A DNA stretch of 10,722 nucleotides from a bacterium (lineage in GTDB: Bacteria > Eremiobacterota > Eremiobacteria > Baltobacterales > Baltobacteraceae). Positions 1-6,762 of the stretch are shown here, piece after piece. A program made the position numbers and the translations under genes. The stretch lies in contig JAJXVC010000047.1 of assembly GCA_021782295.1 (NCBI GenBank), positions 1-10,722 of the forward strand, read 5' to 3'. The notes beneath the pieces are model-generated. The model was not told the origin of the DNA. It saw nothing but the letters and a program-made list of their open reading frames with translations, and searched no databases. Numbering within the stretch: the first letter of the stretch is position 1; each line of letters begins with the position of its first letter.

Positions 1-74
1 CCGGCGGCGCACGGCCTCCCCCCTCAAGCCTCAGCAAGCGGGCCGATGCGCTACAAAGCGCGAAACCATACGGG

Positions 75-701
75 GTGGCTGATGCGATAACGTACCTCGA
101 AAGCGTCCACCCTCCGATCCACGCGCTCTTGTTGGAACTCGAACAACACGCGCGTAAGGATGGCGTCCCCCTTGTCTCTCGCGATACCGGACGCTTGCTC
201 TCAACGCTCGTGCATGCGATGCAAGCCAATCGGATCCTCGAGATCGGCACCGGGTACGGCTACGCGACGCTCTGGATGGCCTTTGCACAACCACCGATGG
301 GCAAGATTTGGACGCTCGATACCGATGTGGAGCGGACGGAAATCGCGCTTTCTTATTTTCAGCGCTCCGGCGAAGGCGATTACATTACGCTCTTCAATCA
401 GAGCGCGCTTGAGTTGTTGCCGAATTTCGGGCATCGCAACCTTGACATCGTTTTTCTCGACGCGCAAAAATCGGAGTATATCGAGTACCTCGATCTCGTG
501 GTGCCGATGCTCAAGCGCTCCGGACTCATCGTCGTGGACGATTGTCTGCTCGGCAACGTCGCCGAAACTCCCAAAAAAGGCGATAGTAAAGACGAGCGCG
601 CAATTCGCGCCTTCAACGAGCGTTTTCTCAGCCACCCCGATCTCGATGCAACGATCCTCGCGCTCGGCAACGGCATCGGTATCGGGGCTCGCATTCGGTG
701 A
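75..701 (+). CDS. SAM-dependent O-methyltransferase, catechol-OMT-like (YrrM/CCoAOMT type)
   Basis: A 208-residue Rossmann-fold methyltransferase that should move a methyl group from S-adenosylmethionine to a hydroxyl on a small molecule; the substrate cannot be read from sequence. Motif I is EIGTGYGYAT (residues 56-65). The acidic SAM-binding strand end is TLDTD (80-84). The post-motif region is VFLDAQKSEYIEYL (126-139) and the metal-site region is VVDDCLLGN (153-161). The family usually reads DADK and DN at the last two sites; here they are DAQK and DD, so metal binding may differ slightly. Length matches the family. The GTG at 75 is chosen because it precedes the conserved N-terminal YLES helix by a few residues. 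It has no convincing ribosome site, and the frame stays open to the left edge, so a start outside the window is possible. The stop overlaps the next gene by 4 bases (GTGA), implying translational coupling. Confidence 0.85.
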   Translation: MADAITYLESVHPPIHALLLELEQHARKDGVPLVSRDTGRLLSTLVHAMQANRILEIGTGYGYATLWMAFAQPPMGKIWTLDTDVERTEIALSYFQRSGEGDYITLFNQSALELLPNFGHRNLDIVFLDAQKSEYIEYLDLVVPMLKRSGLIVVDDCLLGNVAETPKKGDSKDERAIRAFNERFLSHPDLDATILALGNGIGIGARIR

Positions 702-1198
702 AGCGCGGCACGCCCGCGCTCGCAGAGGAGACACGAGCGGCGCTACGCTGCGTTCCCACCGGCGTTGCGGTCGTCACGGCGGTGCGCGAGGGCGAAGCGC
801 GCGGCATTACGATTAACGCATTCACCAGCGTCTCGCTCGAACCGCCGACGCTGTTGGTCTGCATCAATCGCCAAGCTCGCAGTTATCTCTACATCGCGCA
901 TTCGCGATGCTTCGCGCTCAACGTCCTCGCCGCGGAGCAGGTGGAGATCGCCGAACGCTTTTCCGGAAAACGCCGCGAACGACAGTTCGAAGGGCTCGCG
1001 ACCACGAGCGGCAACGGCGACATTCCGCTCATCGACGGTGCGCTCGCCCATTTTGAATGCGTCGTTGCCGCGGAGCATGAAGTTGGATCGCATTCGATCT
1101 TCATCGCCGAGATCGAGCGCGCATCGCATCGCGTCGGCGAACCGCTCGGCTATTTCGACGGCGCATTCCGCACCTTCGCCTTGGAACGCATCCCATGA
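698..1198 (+). CDS. Flavin reductase-like, FMN-binding split-barrel protein
   Basis: A 166-residue protein resembling the flavin-reductase domain family, which binds FMN and uses NAD(P)H to deliver reduced flavin to partner oxygenases or other acceptors. Seen in the sequence: GVAVVTA (residues 22-28), then GITINAFTSVSLEPPTLLVC (36-55), the characteristic TxNAFTSVSLxPPxLLVCI stretch; FALNVLAAEQ (72-81); and GSHSIFIAEIE (about 129-139), equivalent to the family's GDHxIxxGxV strand. The family Asp-His pair is Ser-His here. Full family length. The GTG start at 698 overlaps the methyltransferase stop by 4 bases, with GGGG (684-687) about 10 bases upstream as a weak ribosome site. No monooxygenase partner lies in the window, so the physiological acceptor is unknown; a heme- or PNPOx-like split-barrel role is the main alternative. 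Confidence 0.83.
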   Translation: MKRGTPALAEETRAALRCVPTGVAVVTAVREGEARGITINAFTSVSLEPPTLLVCINRQARSYLYIAHSRCFALNVLAAEQVEIAERFSGKRRERQFEGLATTSGNGDIPLIDGALAHFECVVAAEHEVGSHSIFIAEIERASHRVGEPLGYFDGAFRTFALERIP

Positions 1199-1830
1199 TT
1201 ATCGAAAGTTTCGCCGTCGGCGCGCTCTCCTGCAACGCGACCATCCTCGGTGATGAAGAGAGCGGCGAGGCGATCGTTATCGACGGTGGAGACGGCCGCG
1301 ATGACGTATTGAAGCGCCTTGCGGCGCGCGGATTACGCGCTCGCTATCTCGTTCACACGCACGCGCACTTCGATCACATTGCCGATGTCGGCGGACTACG
1401 CGCGCGAACGGGCGCGCAGGCGTTGCTCCATCCCGCGGATCTGCCGATCTATCGCGCTCAACCCGCATTGGTGCGCGCATTCGGTTTCTCGATGCCCGAA
1501 CCGGTCGAACTCGACGGCGATCTTCTCGACGGCGACGAACTCCGCGTCGGCGCGCTCGCGCTCCGCGTGCTGCACACGCCGGGGCATACGCCGGGAAGCG
1601 TCAGTTTTGCCGTCGAGGTGGGCGGCGTCGGCACGATTTTCAGCGGCGATACGCTCTTCGCCGGAGCGATCGGGCGCTGGGATCTCGGCGGAACGTCGAT
1701 GGAAGACATCGTCGCTTCGATCGAACGCAAACTGCTGCCGTTCGACGACGGAACGATCGTCGTCCCCGGGCATGGGCCCAGCACGACGATCGGCCGCGAA
1801 CGCCATAGTAATCCCTATCTAACGCGCTAA
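1195..1830 (+). CDS. Metallo-beta-lactamase-fold hydrolase (glyoxalase II-like)
   Basis: A 211-residue MBL-fold hydrolase with a complete dinuclear metal site: HTHAHFDH (residues 54-61, the HxHxDH motif), the metal-binding His in HTPGHTPGS (127-135), the bridging Asp in FSGDTLF (149-155) and the last His in PGHGPSTTIG (191-200). The ending (RERHSNPYL) is like that of small glyoxalase-II-type proteins. These proteins hydrolyse thioesters such as S-lactoylglutathione or bacillithiol/mycothiol analogues, but the fold is catalytically broad and the substrate cannot be fixed. The ATG overlaps the flavin-reductase stop (ATGA), with GGAA 8 bases upstream, so the three genes from 75 to 1830 form one coupled unit. 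It ends 13 bases from the convergent scaffold gene on the other strand. Confidence 0.9.
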   Translation: MIIESFAVGALSCNATILGDEESGEAIVIDGGDGRDDVLKRLAARGLRARYLVHTHAHFDHIADVGGLRARTGAQALLHPADLPIYRAQPALVRAFGFSMPEPVELDGDLLDGDELRVGALALRVLHTPGHTPGSVSFAVEVGGVGTIFSGDTLFAGAIGRWDLGGTSMEDIVASIERKLLPFDDGTIVVPGHGPSTTIGRERHSNPYLTR

Positions 1831-1856
1831 AAATCCCGCCTCATTACCGTAGGCGG
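1829..1856 (-). terminator. Rho-independent terminator of the sufR/IscU-like unit
   Basis: A perfect 6-bp stem, CCGCCT (1836-1841) and AGGCGG (1851-1856), encloses a 9-base loop. Read on the minus strand, it is followed by five T residues (A-run 1829-1833 on the plus strand). The stop codon of the minus-strand gene (1844-1846) lies inside the loop, so hairpin and coding end overlap. On the plus strand no T-run follows, so it should not terminate the MBL gene efficiently. The stem is short, so strength is uncertain. Confidence 0.6.
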
Positions 1857-2335
1857 ATGAGCATCTTCTCGTTCGTCTGCACCGCGTCCGGTCTCGGCGC
1901 GGCGGCGGGCGGCGCAGCGGCGCGCGCCGCCGCCGGCATCGCGGCATAATCGGGGATCGCGCCGGCGGCGCGTTTCGCGCGATAATCGGCAATCGCGACG
2001 TGCAGCGCTTCTATCGCTCGCTGCGGATAATCTTTCTTCTTCTCCGGATAGCCGTCGAGCGCGGCTTCGATCTCCGCCGTACTCAGCGCTTCAGCTTCGT
2101 CGATCGTCCGGCCGCGCACGAGATCGACGACCAAGCTACAGGTCGCGGTGCCGAAACCGCATCCGGTGGTGAAATACGAGATATCCTCGATCACCGCGCC
2201 GGGCCCCACCTTGAGGAAAAAATTGTACATATCGCCGCACGAGTCGCTGAAATACTCACCGCTCGCGGTCGCATCTTCCATGGTGCGAAAGCCACGGCGC
2301 TCTTCGACGAGCTTCTGAAATTTCGGAAAATCCAC
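1844..2335 (-). CDS. IscU/NifU-N-type FeS scaffold-like protein lacking the third cysteine
   Basis: A 163-residue protein of the IscU/NifU N-terminal family, which normally assembles [2Fe-2S] clusters on three cysteines and passes them on. The first cysteine is in DSCGD (C33), the second in TTGCGFGTATCS (C59, with an extra C66), followed by GRTIDEAEAL (75-84) and a C-terminal helix AIADYRAKR (114-122) very like IscU. The canonical third cysteine, in the helix before AIADY, is absent: hand alignment puts Tyr103 there, and no Cys follows C66. After residue 123 comes an Ala/Pro-rich tail of about 40 residues. The GTG start lies 20 bases after the sufR stop, with purine-rich AAAGAAAG upstream, so it is probably co-transcribed with sufR. 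Possible roles are a cluster carrier or accessory to the suf system; family membership is clear, function is not. Confidence 0.82.
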   Translation of the reverse strand: MDFPKFQKLVEERRGFRTMEDATASGEYFSDSCGDMYNFFLKVGPGAVIEDISYFTTGCGFGTATCSLVVDLVRGRTIDEAEALSTAEIEAALDGYPEKKKDYPQRAIEALHVAIADYRAKRAAGAIPDYAAMPAAARAAAPPAAAPRPDAVQTNEKMLIRLR

Positions 2336-2355
2336 GATCGTAGGCTCGCTTTCTT

Positions 2356-3000
2356 TTAGGGAGCGGCTGCGGCTGCTGCCGAACGCACCTCAAACCGACA
2401 CTCGCGCCCGCCGGTTGCAATCGACTCAGTCTGTGCATGCTCGCCGATCGTCTCGTCGATCACCCGATGGATCACGCTGCAAACCTCGGGGTTTTCTTTC
2501 GCGACCTCCGAGTAGGGGCAATGATGCTCGCGCAGTTCGACACCGCCATCGATGAGATTGACGGTCGCCGAGACGCCTTGCTCGCGCAGCACGTCGCCGA
2601 GCTGCGCCGCTCGCGCGTGCGTGTTCTCACCGGTAATGCGCTCGCGCACTTTCGCAAGCGTACGATCCGCGATCCCTTCGAAGAGCCGCTCGACCGCCTC
2701 CGGGCCATGCTGTTCGCGCAGCTCCCGCAGCACCGCCGAGAGCATGCGGTCGTAGGCCTGCGGAAAATACCGGTCGGCGAGCGGGGCGAGGGAGAACTCC
2801 AGGGTCGGCTTGGTCGGTCCACGGCGCACGGAGCGCTCGACGACGAGGCCATCGCGTTCGAGAACGATCAACTGCTGGCGCACGGCGTTCGGCGAGAGGT
2901 TGAAGGATGCAGCGAGATCCGCCGCCGAGGCGCTTCCGCGCCGACGCAGCTCCTCAACGATCCGCCCTCGGGTGCTCTGAAAAAAACGATCTGCGTGCAT
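2356..3000 (-). CDS. sufR: SufR-like iron-sulfur transcriptional repressor of the suf operon
   Basis: A 214-residue winged-helix regulator. Residues about 12-54 form the HTH (GRIVEELRRRG, then NLSPNAVRQQLIVLERDGLV). The C-terminal half carries the SufR cluster signature: HHCPYSEVAKENPEVC gives C161 and C174, and GGRECRF gives C201, with adjacent histidines (159-160) as possible fourth ligands. In cyanobacteria and actinobacteria SufR holds an FeS cluster and represses suf genes when clusters are plentiful. Divergent placement 126 bases from sufC fits this exactly. The frame also opens at a TTG at 3006, but the ATG at 3000 is preferred because a candidate -10 box (TAGAAT, 3010-3015 on the minus strand) would start the transcript near 3003. 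The protein ends in a run of alanines. Auto-repression is likely but inferred. Confidence 0.9.
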   Translation of the reverse strand: MHADRFFQSTRGRIVEELRRRGSASAADLAASFNLSPNAVRQQLIVLERDGLVVERSVRRGPTKPTLEFSLAPLADRYFPQAYDRMLSAVLRELREQHGPEAVERLFEGIADRTLAKVRERITGENTHARAAQLGDVLREQGVSATVNLIDGGVELREHHCPYSEVAKENPEVCSVIHRVIDETIGEHAQTESIATGGRECRFEVRSAAAAAAP

Positions 3001-3009
3001 CTGCAAAAG

Positions 3010-3038
3010 ATTCTAGCACGTGCGACCTAGATAGTAAA
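3010..3038 (-). promoter_or_regulatory. Candidate sufR promoter
   Basis: On the minus strand TTTACT (3033-3038) and TAGAAT (3010-3015) are 17 bases apart, matching 4/6 and 5/6 of the sigma-70 consensus. The predicted start is near 3003, leaving a leader of only a few bases before the ATG at 3000. A competing -10 (TACTAT, minus strand, 3031-3036) has no good -35. Confidence 0.4.
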
Positions 3039-3063
3039 GTTTTTCCTTGACTTTCTAGGAAAG
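3026..3063. promoter_or_regulatory. Candidate SufR operator: inverted repeats between divergent promoters
   Basis: Two nested inverted repeats sit over the -35 region of the suf promoter. CTTTC (3051-3055) and GAAAG (3059-3063) are separated by TAG. CCTAGA (3026-3031) and TCTAGG (3054-3059) are separated by 22 bases. Their position between sufR and sufC, overlapping both candidate promoters, is where a divergent repressor would act. They do not resemble the cyanobacterial SufR operator CAAC-N6-GTTG, so assignment to SufR rests on position only. Confidence 0.4.
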
Positions 3064-3075
3064 CGAGGCTACGAT
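3047..3075 (+). promoter_or_regulatory. Sigma-70-type promoter of sufCDSU
   Basis: TTGACT (3047-3052) and TACGAT (3070-3075) are separated by exactly 17 bases, matching the -35 consensus at 5/6 and the -10 at 4/6 including the key T, A and T positions. The transcript would begin near 3082, giving a leader of about 44 bases before sufC. The -35 box overlaps the inverted repeats, consistent with repression by SufR. Confidence 0.6.
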
Positions 3076-3125
3076 AGCCCGAGAGCATAGACAGCACCTC
3101 GTGAATGATCTGGAGCAGGTTGGCA

Positions 3126-3899
3126 GTGAGCGAAACCATGGGTTTACGCGTCGCAGGGTTGCGCGCGACCGTTGAAAACACCGAGATCCTCCGCGGCATC
3201 GACCTCGTCGTCGAGCCCGGGAAGATTCACGCCCTGATGGGGCCGAACGGCAGCGGGAAATCGACGCTCGCCCTCTCGCTCGCCGGGCATCCGCATTACC
3301 AGGTCACTGCCGGGAGCGCGACGCTCGACGGCACCTCGCTGCTCGATCTTTCACCGGAGAAGCGGGCCCGCGCGGGGCTCTTCCTCTCGTTCCAATACCC
3401 GGCCGCAATCCCCGGGGTGAAGGTCGCGAACTTTCTCCACGCCGCCCGCCAGGCGGTTCGCCCCGGCTCGCTCGCGCCTGCGGCCTTCCGCGCGATGCTC
3501 GTCGAGAAGATGGATATTCTCGGCATGGATCCGTCCTTTATGGGGCGTTACCTCAACGACGGCTTCTCCGGCGGCGAAAAGAAGCGCCTCGAGATGCTGC
3601 AGATGGCGATGCTCGCGCCCAAATATGCGATTCTCGACGAGACCGACTCGGGGCTCGATGTCGACGCGCTGCGCGCGGTCGGCGACTCCATCGCCGCGCT
3701 GCGCGCGAGCGAGGAAGGGCGCCAGGCGGGCATGCTGATCATCACTCACTATCCGCGCATTCTCAAACACGTCACGCCCGACGTCGTCCACGTGATGATC
3801 GATGGGCGCATCGCGCTTACCGGCGGGCACGATCTTGCCGAACGTATCGAGCGCGAAGGATACGACGGCATTCGCGATGAGGTCGGTGCGCGTGCCTGA
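3126..3899 (+). CDS. sufC: SufC, ABC-type ATPase of the FeS assembly scaffold
   Basis: A 257-residue soluble ABC ATPase that drives cluster assembly on the SufB-SufC-SufD complex; it is not a transporter. Walker A is GPNGSGKST (residues 39-47), the Q-loop is in SFQYP (about 89-93), the signature is FSGGEKKRLE (147-156), Walker B plus the D-loop is AILDETDSGLD (168-178), and the switch His is in ITHYPR (about 206-211). DETDSGLDVDALR after Walker B and the YP after the Q-loop are SufC hallmarks. The frame is open from an ATG at 3105, but the GTG at 3126 has GGAG 10 bases upstream and gives the usual SufC length; the ATG at 3138 is also possible. First gene of the suf operon; its 3' end overlaps sufD. 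Confidence 0.95.
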   Translation: MSETMGLRVAGLRATVENTEILRGIDLVVEPGKIHALMGPNGSGKSTLALSLAGHPHYQVTAGSATLDGTSLLDLSPEKRARAGLFLSFQYPAAIPGVKVANFLHAARQAVRPGSLAPAAFRAMLVEKMDILGMDPSFMGRYLNDGFSGGEKKRLEMLQMAMLAPKYAILDETDSGLDVDALRAVGDSIAALRASEEGRQAGMLIITHYPRILKHVTPDVVHVMIDGRIALTGGHDLAERIEREGYDGIRDEVGARA

Positions 3900-5085
3900 A
3901 GGCCTCCTCGCCCCGCCGACACGCGATCGTCTCCAAGCTGCGGCGAACGCCGCCGACACGCGTATTCTCTCGCATGGCGCGCGCGCGCGAGCGCTCGACT
4001 TCTACCTTACCAATCCATCCGGTCGCGCCCGCCCCAACCGCCGGTGGAAGATCGATCTCGATGCGCTCGCTTTCGATCCGCTCGCTTCGGAGTTGACGAA
4101 AAACGACGTCACCTTCTCGGGTTCGCTCGGTCGTGCGATCGCGCTTCCACTTGCAACCGCCGCACGCGAGCACGTCGAAACGCTCGCGCATATCGCGCGG
4201 CGCATCGATATCGAGCGCTTGAAATTCGGCGCGCTCGCGCTGGGCTTGAGTTCCTTCGGTGCGCTCGTCCACGTCCCGGCCGATTACGATGTCGCCGAAC
4301 CGATCGTCATCACGTACCACATCGATGCAGCGACCGCGTTCCCGCGCACCCTCGTCTTTTTAGAGCCCGGCGCGCGCGCAACCGTCATCGTAGCGTTTCG
4401 CAGCCGCAGCGGCGCATTCGTTGCCGGCACGAGCGAACTCATCGTTGAAGAGCGCGCGCATCTGCAGTATGCGACGACGCAGCATGTCGATTCCGGTTCC
4501 GTCGCCGTCGAAACCGCGCTCGCGCATGTCGGTCGCGACGGGACGATCGCGCTGGCGAGTGCGGATTTCGGCGACGGCCTCATCGTTCGCGATCGCGAGA
4601 GCTCGCTGGAAGCACCCGGCGCTCGGATGGAGCAGAGCGCGATCTTTCTTCCGACCGGCGAAGGGCATCTCGACGTTGCTGCAACCGTCCGTCACACCGC
4701 AGCAAATACGTTTTCGCAAACCGTGGTGAAGGCCGCGGCCGGCGAGCGCGCCATCGCCCGTTTTCTCGGCAATATCGTGATTCTTCCCCACGCTGCGGGA
4801 AGCGAGGCCTCGTTGCGCGATGACGCGCTTATCCTCGGGCCGCAAGCGCATATCGATTCCGTTCCGGCGCTGGAGATCGCCTGTAACGACGTGAAGGCCT
4901 ACCACGGAGCGACGATCGGTGCGATCGACGACGAGCAGATATTCTACCTTCGCTCGCGCGGACTCGACGACACCGAAGCTCGGCGTACGATTGCGTTGGG
5001 ATTTTTCGAGCCCGTCGTCGACGCTTTCCCGACCGCCGCCTTACGCGAATCATTGACGCGCCGCATCGTCGAAACGTTACGATGA
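3892..5085 (+). CDS. sufD: SufD, FeS cluster assembly scaffold subunit
   Basis: A 397-residue member of the SufB/SufD family, built mainly from a right-handed beta-helix and forming the scaffold with SufB and the ATPase SufC. The C-terminal core reads LEIACNDVKAYHGATIGAID (residues 328-347) and then FYLRSRGL (351-358), the most conserved family block, with the SufD-type His338. Where SufB carries its cluster-building Cys in CDSLLIG, this protein has SLRDDALILG with no Cys, so it is SufD rather than SufB. Length also fits SufD. Start choice: GTG 3892 has GAGG (3879-3882) 9 bases upstream and overlaps sufC by 8 bases. ATG 3877 is a reasonable alternative with a more distant GAAGGA; the frame is open back to 3802. 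The stop overlaps the sufS start (ATGA). Confidence 0.92.
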   Translation: MPEGLLAPPTRDRLQAAANAADTRILSHGARARALDFYLTNPSGRARPNRRWKIDLDALAFDPLASELTKNDVTFSGSLGRAIALPLATAAREHVETLAHIARRIDIERLKFGALALGLSSFGALVHVPADYDVAEPIVITYHIDAATAFPRTLVFLEPGARATVIVAFRSRSGAFVAGTSELIVEERAHLQYATTQHVDSGSVAVETALAHVGRDGTIALASADFGDGLIVRDRESSLEAPGARMEQSAIFLPTGEGHLDVAATVRHTAANTFSQTVVKAAAGERAIARFLGNIVILPHAAGSEASLRDDALILGPQAHIDSVPALEIACNDVKAYHGATIGAIDDEQIFYLRSRGLDDTEARRTIALGFFEPVVDAFPTAALRESLTRRIVETLR

Positions 5086-6341
5086 GCGGGACGGCAAGCG
5101 CAGTGGTCAAGGGCGAACGCGACGTTCGCGCCGATTTTCCTATTCTCGGCGAGCGCACGTCGCGCGGAAAACCGTTGATCTATCTCGATTCAGCGGCGAC
5201 GTCGCAGAAGCCCCAAGTCGTCATCGATGCACTCGATCGTTACTATCGCGAATACAACGCCAATATCCATCGCGGGGTCTACGAGATCGCGGCGCGCGCA
5301 ACCGATGCCTTCGAAGAGGCTCGCGCGAAGGTCGCCCGTTTTCTCAACGCCGGTGAACCGGCGGAGATTATCTGGACGCGCAATGCCACCGAAGCGATCA
5401 ATCTCGTTGCGTGGAGTTGGGGCGGCGCAAACGTGCATGCGGGTGATGTCATCCTGGTCTCGGAGCTCGAACATCACTCCAACCTCGTACCGTGGCAGTT
5501 GCTTGCCGAACGCACCGGGGCGGAGTTGCGTTTTATTCCGGTCGATGACCGCGGCGAACTCCAACTCGATCGGCTCGACGCGTTGCTGGAACGCTGTGTG
5601 CTCGTCGCCGTCGCGCATGTCAGCAACACGTTAGGGACGATTCTGCCGGTCGCCGAGATTGTCGCTCGCGCGCACGCCGTCGGTGCCGTCGTTCTCGTCG
5701 ACGGGGCGCAGGCCGCTCCGCATCTGCCCGTCGACGTTCGCGCACTCGATGCCGATTTCTACGTACTCTCCGCGCACAAAATGCTCGGTCCCACCGGAAT
5801 CGGCGTACTCTACGGAAAGCGCTCGCTGCTCGAGTCGATGCCGCCGTTTTTAGCCGGCGGCGATATGATCCGCAACGTTTCGTACCAGCGCTCGAGCTTC
5901 AACGAACTTCCCTGGAAGTTCGAGGCCGGGACGTCGAATATCGCCGATGCGATCGCCTTCGGGAGCGCGATCGATTACCTCACCGCCTACGGTATGGAGA
6001 GGCTTCGCGCCCACGAACGCGCCCTGCTCGCCTATGCCTTCGAGCGGTTGGCAACGCTGGAGGAACGCGGCCTCGCAATCTACGGCCCGCACGACCCCGG
6101 TCGCAGCTCCGGCGTCATCTCGATGAATTTCGCCGATATTCACGCGCACGATCTCGCCTCGATCCTCGATACCGAGGGTATTTGCATTCGCGCCGGGCAC
6201 CATTGTACGATGCCGCTTATGGGACGCCTCGACCTGGCCGCCACTGCGCGCGCGTCGTTCTACCTCTACAACGATCGAAGCGACGTCGATGCGCTCGTCG
6301 CCGGCTTAGAAAAGGCAGCTACGATTTTTCGGCTCTCCTAG
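5082..6341 (+). CDS. sufS: SufS, group II cysteine desulfurase
   Basis: A 419-residue PLP enzyme that converts cysteine to alanine and holds the sulfur as a persulfide for FeS assembly. Visible landmarks: LDSAATSQKP (residues 35-44); HHSN (131-134) near the cofactor ring; Asp207 in VDGAQ pairing with the pyridine nitrogen; the Schiff-base lysine K233 in SAHKMLGPTG; and the catalytic Cys375 in RAGHHCTMPLM. The RxGHHC block with a short loop is typical of the SufS (group II) class rather than IscS. It starts with a 4-base ATGA overlap with sufD and is followed 31 bases later by sufU, its expected sulfur acceptor. Full length, with no missing catalytic residue. Confidence 0.96.
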   Translation: MSGTASAVVKGERDVRADFPILGERTSRGKPLIYLDSAATSQKPQVVIDALDRYYREYNANIHRGVYEIAARATDAFEEARAKVARFLNAGEPAEIIWTRNATEAINLVAWSWGGANVHAGDVILVSELEHHSNLVPWQLLAERTGAELRFIPVDDRGELQLDRLDALLERCVLVAVAHVSNTLGTILPVAEIVARAHAVGAVVLVDGAQAAPHLPVDVRALDADFYVLSAHKMLGPTGIGVLYGKRSLLESMPPFLAGGDMIRNVSYQRSSFNELPWKFEAGTSNIADAIAFGSAIDYLTAYGMERLRAHERALLAYAFERLATLEERGLAIYGPHDPGRSSGVISMNFADIHAHDLASILDTEGICIRAGHHCTMPLMGRLDLAATARASFYLYNDRSDVDALVAGLEKAATIFRLS

Positions 6342-6372
6342 CCGCAAAATCGCCGACCCGGAGAAAGCAACG

Positions 6373-6762
6373 ATGGACGACTTTTACCGCGATTTCATTC
6401 TCGACCACTATCGCAACCCGCGCAATTTCGGGCATCTCGAAAAGCCCGATGCCGTTGCCGAAGATCGCAATCCGCTCTGCGGCGATGAAATGCGCGTCGA
6501 GATCGACGTCGACGAGGCCGGGAAGGTCAGCGACATTCGCTTCTCCGGGAAAGGCTGCGCAATATCGCAAGCCTCCGCATCGATGCTCATCGAAAGCGCG
6601 AAGGGGAAATCACTTGAAAGCATTCTCGCACTCAACGAAGAGAGCGTGCTGGAGAATGTCGGCATCGATATCAGCCCGACGCGCATGAAGTGCGCGATGC
6701 TCGGGCTCGGTGTGTTGAAGAGCGCGGCGCTCGCCGGAATCGCTAAGGCAAACCCGGAGTAG
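6373..6762 (+). CDS. sufU: SufU-like zinc-dependent sulfur acceptor, short variant
   Basis: A 129-residue U-type protein that should take persulfide sulfur from SufS by zinc-ligand exchange. The ligands are all present: C36 and D38 in NPLCGDEM, C62 in GKGCAISQASASM, and C107 in RMKCAMLGLG. MDDFYRDFILDHYRNPRN at the N-terminus is typical. The spacing C62 to C107 is 45 residues, close to IscU, whereas SufU of Bacillus subtilis has an insertion of about 17-20 residues between its second and third cysteines. The short spacing together with ARIKCA-type rather than LPPVKxHC context makes SufU the better call because of its place next to sufS, with IscU-like scaffold as the alternative. GGAG (6360-6363) lies 9 bases before the ATG. 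Its last 20 bases overlap the convergent gene on the minus strand. Confidence 0.88.
   Translation: MDDFYRDFILDHYRNPRNFGHLEKPDAVAEDRNPLCGDEMRVEIDVDEAGKVSDIRFSGKGCAISQASASMLIESAKGKSLESILALNEESVLENVGIDISPTRMKCAMLGLGVLKSAALAGIAKANPE

Noticed and set aside
2437..3030. A 197-residue plus-strand open frame across sufR
   Set aside because: SufR HTH and cysteine signature are on the minus strand; the plus translation has no recognisable features and would end in the divergent promoter region.
3351..3959. A 202-residue minus-strand open frame across sufC
   Set aside because: SufC motifs are complete on the plus strand and the minus translation shows no domain.
3892..5085. Calling the SufB/D-family protein SufB
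   Set aside because: It lacks the CDSLLIG cysteine block and is shorter than typical SufB; the AYHGATIG and FYLRSRG block fits SufD.
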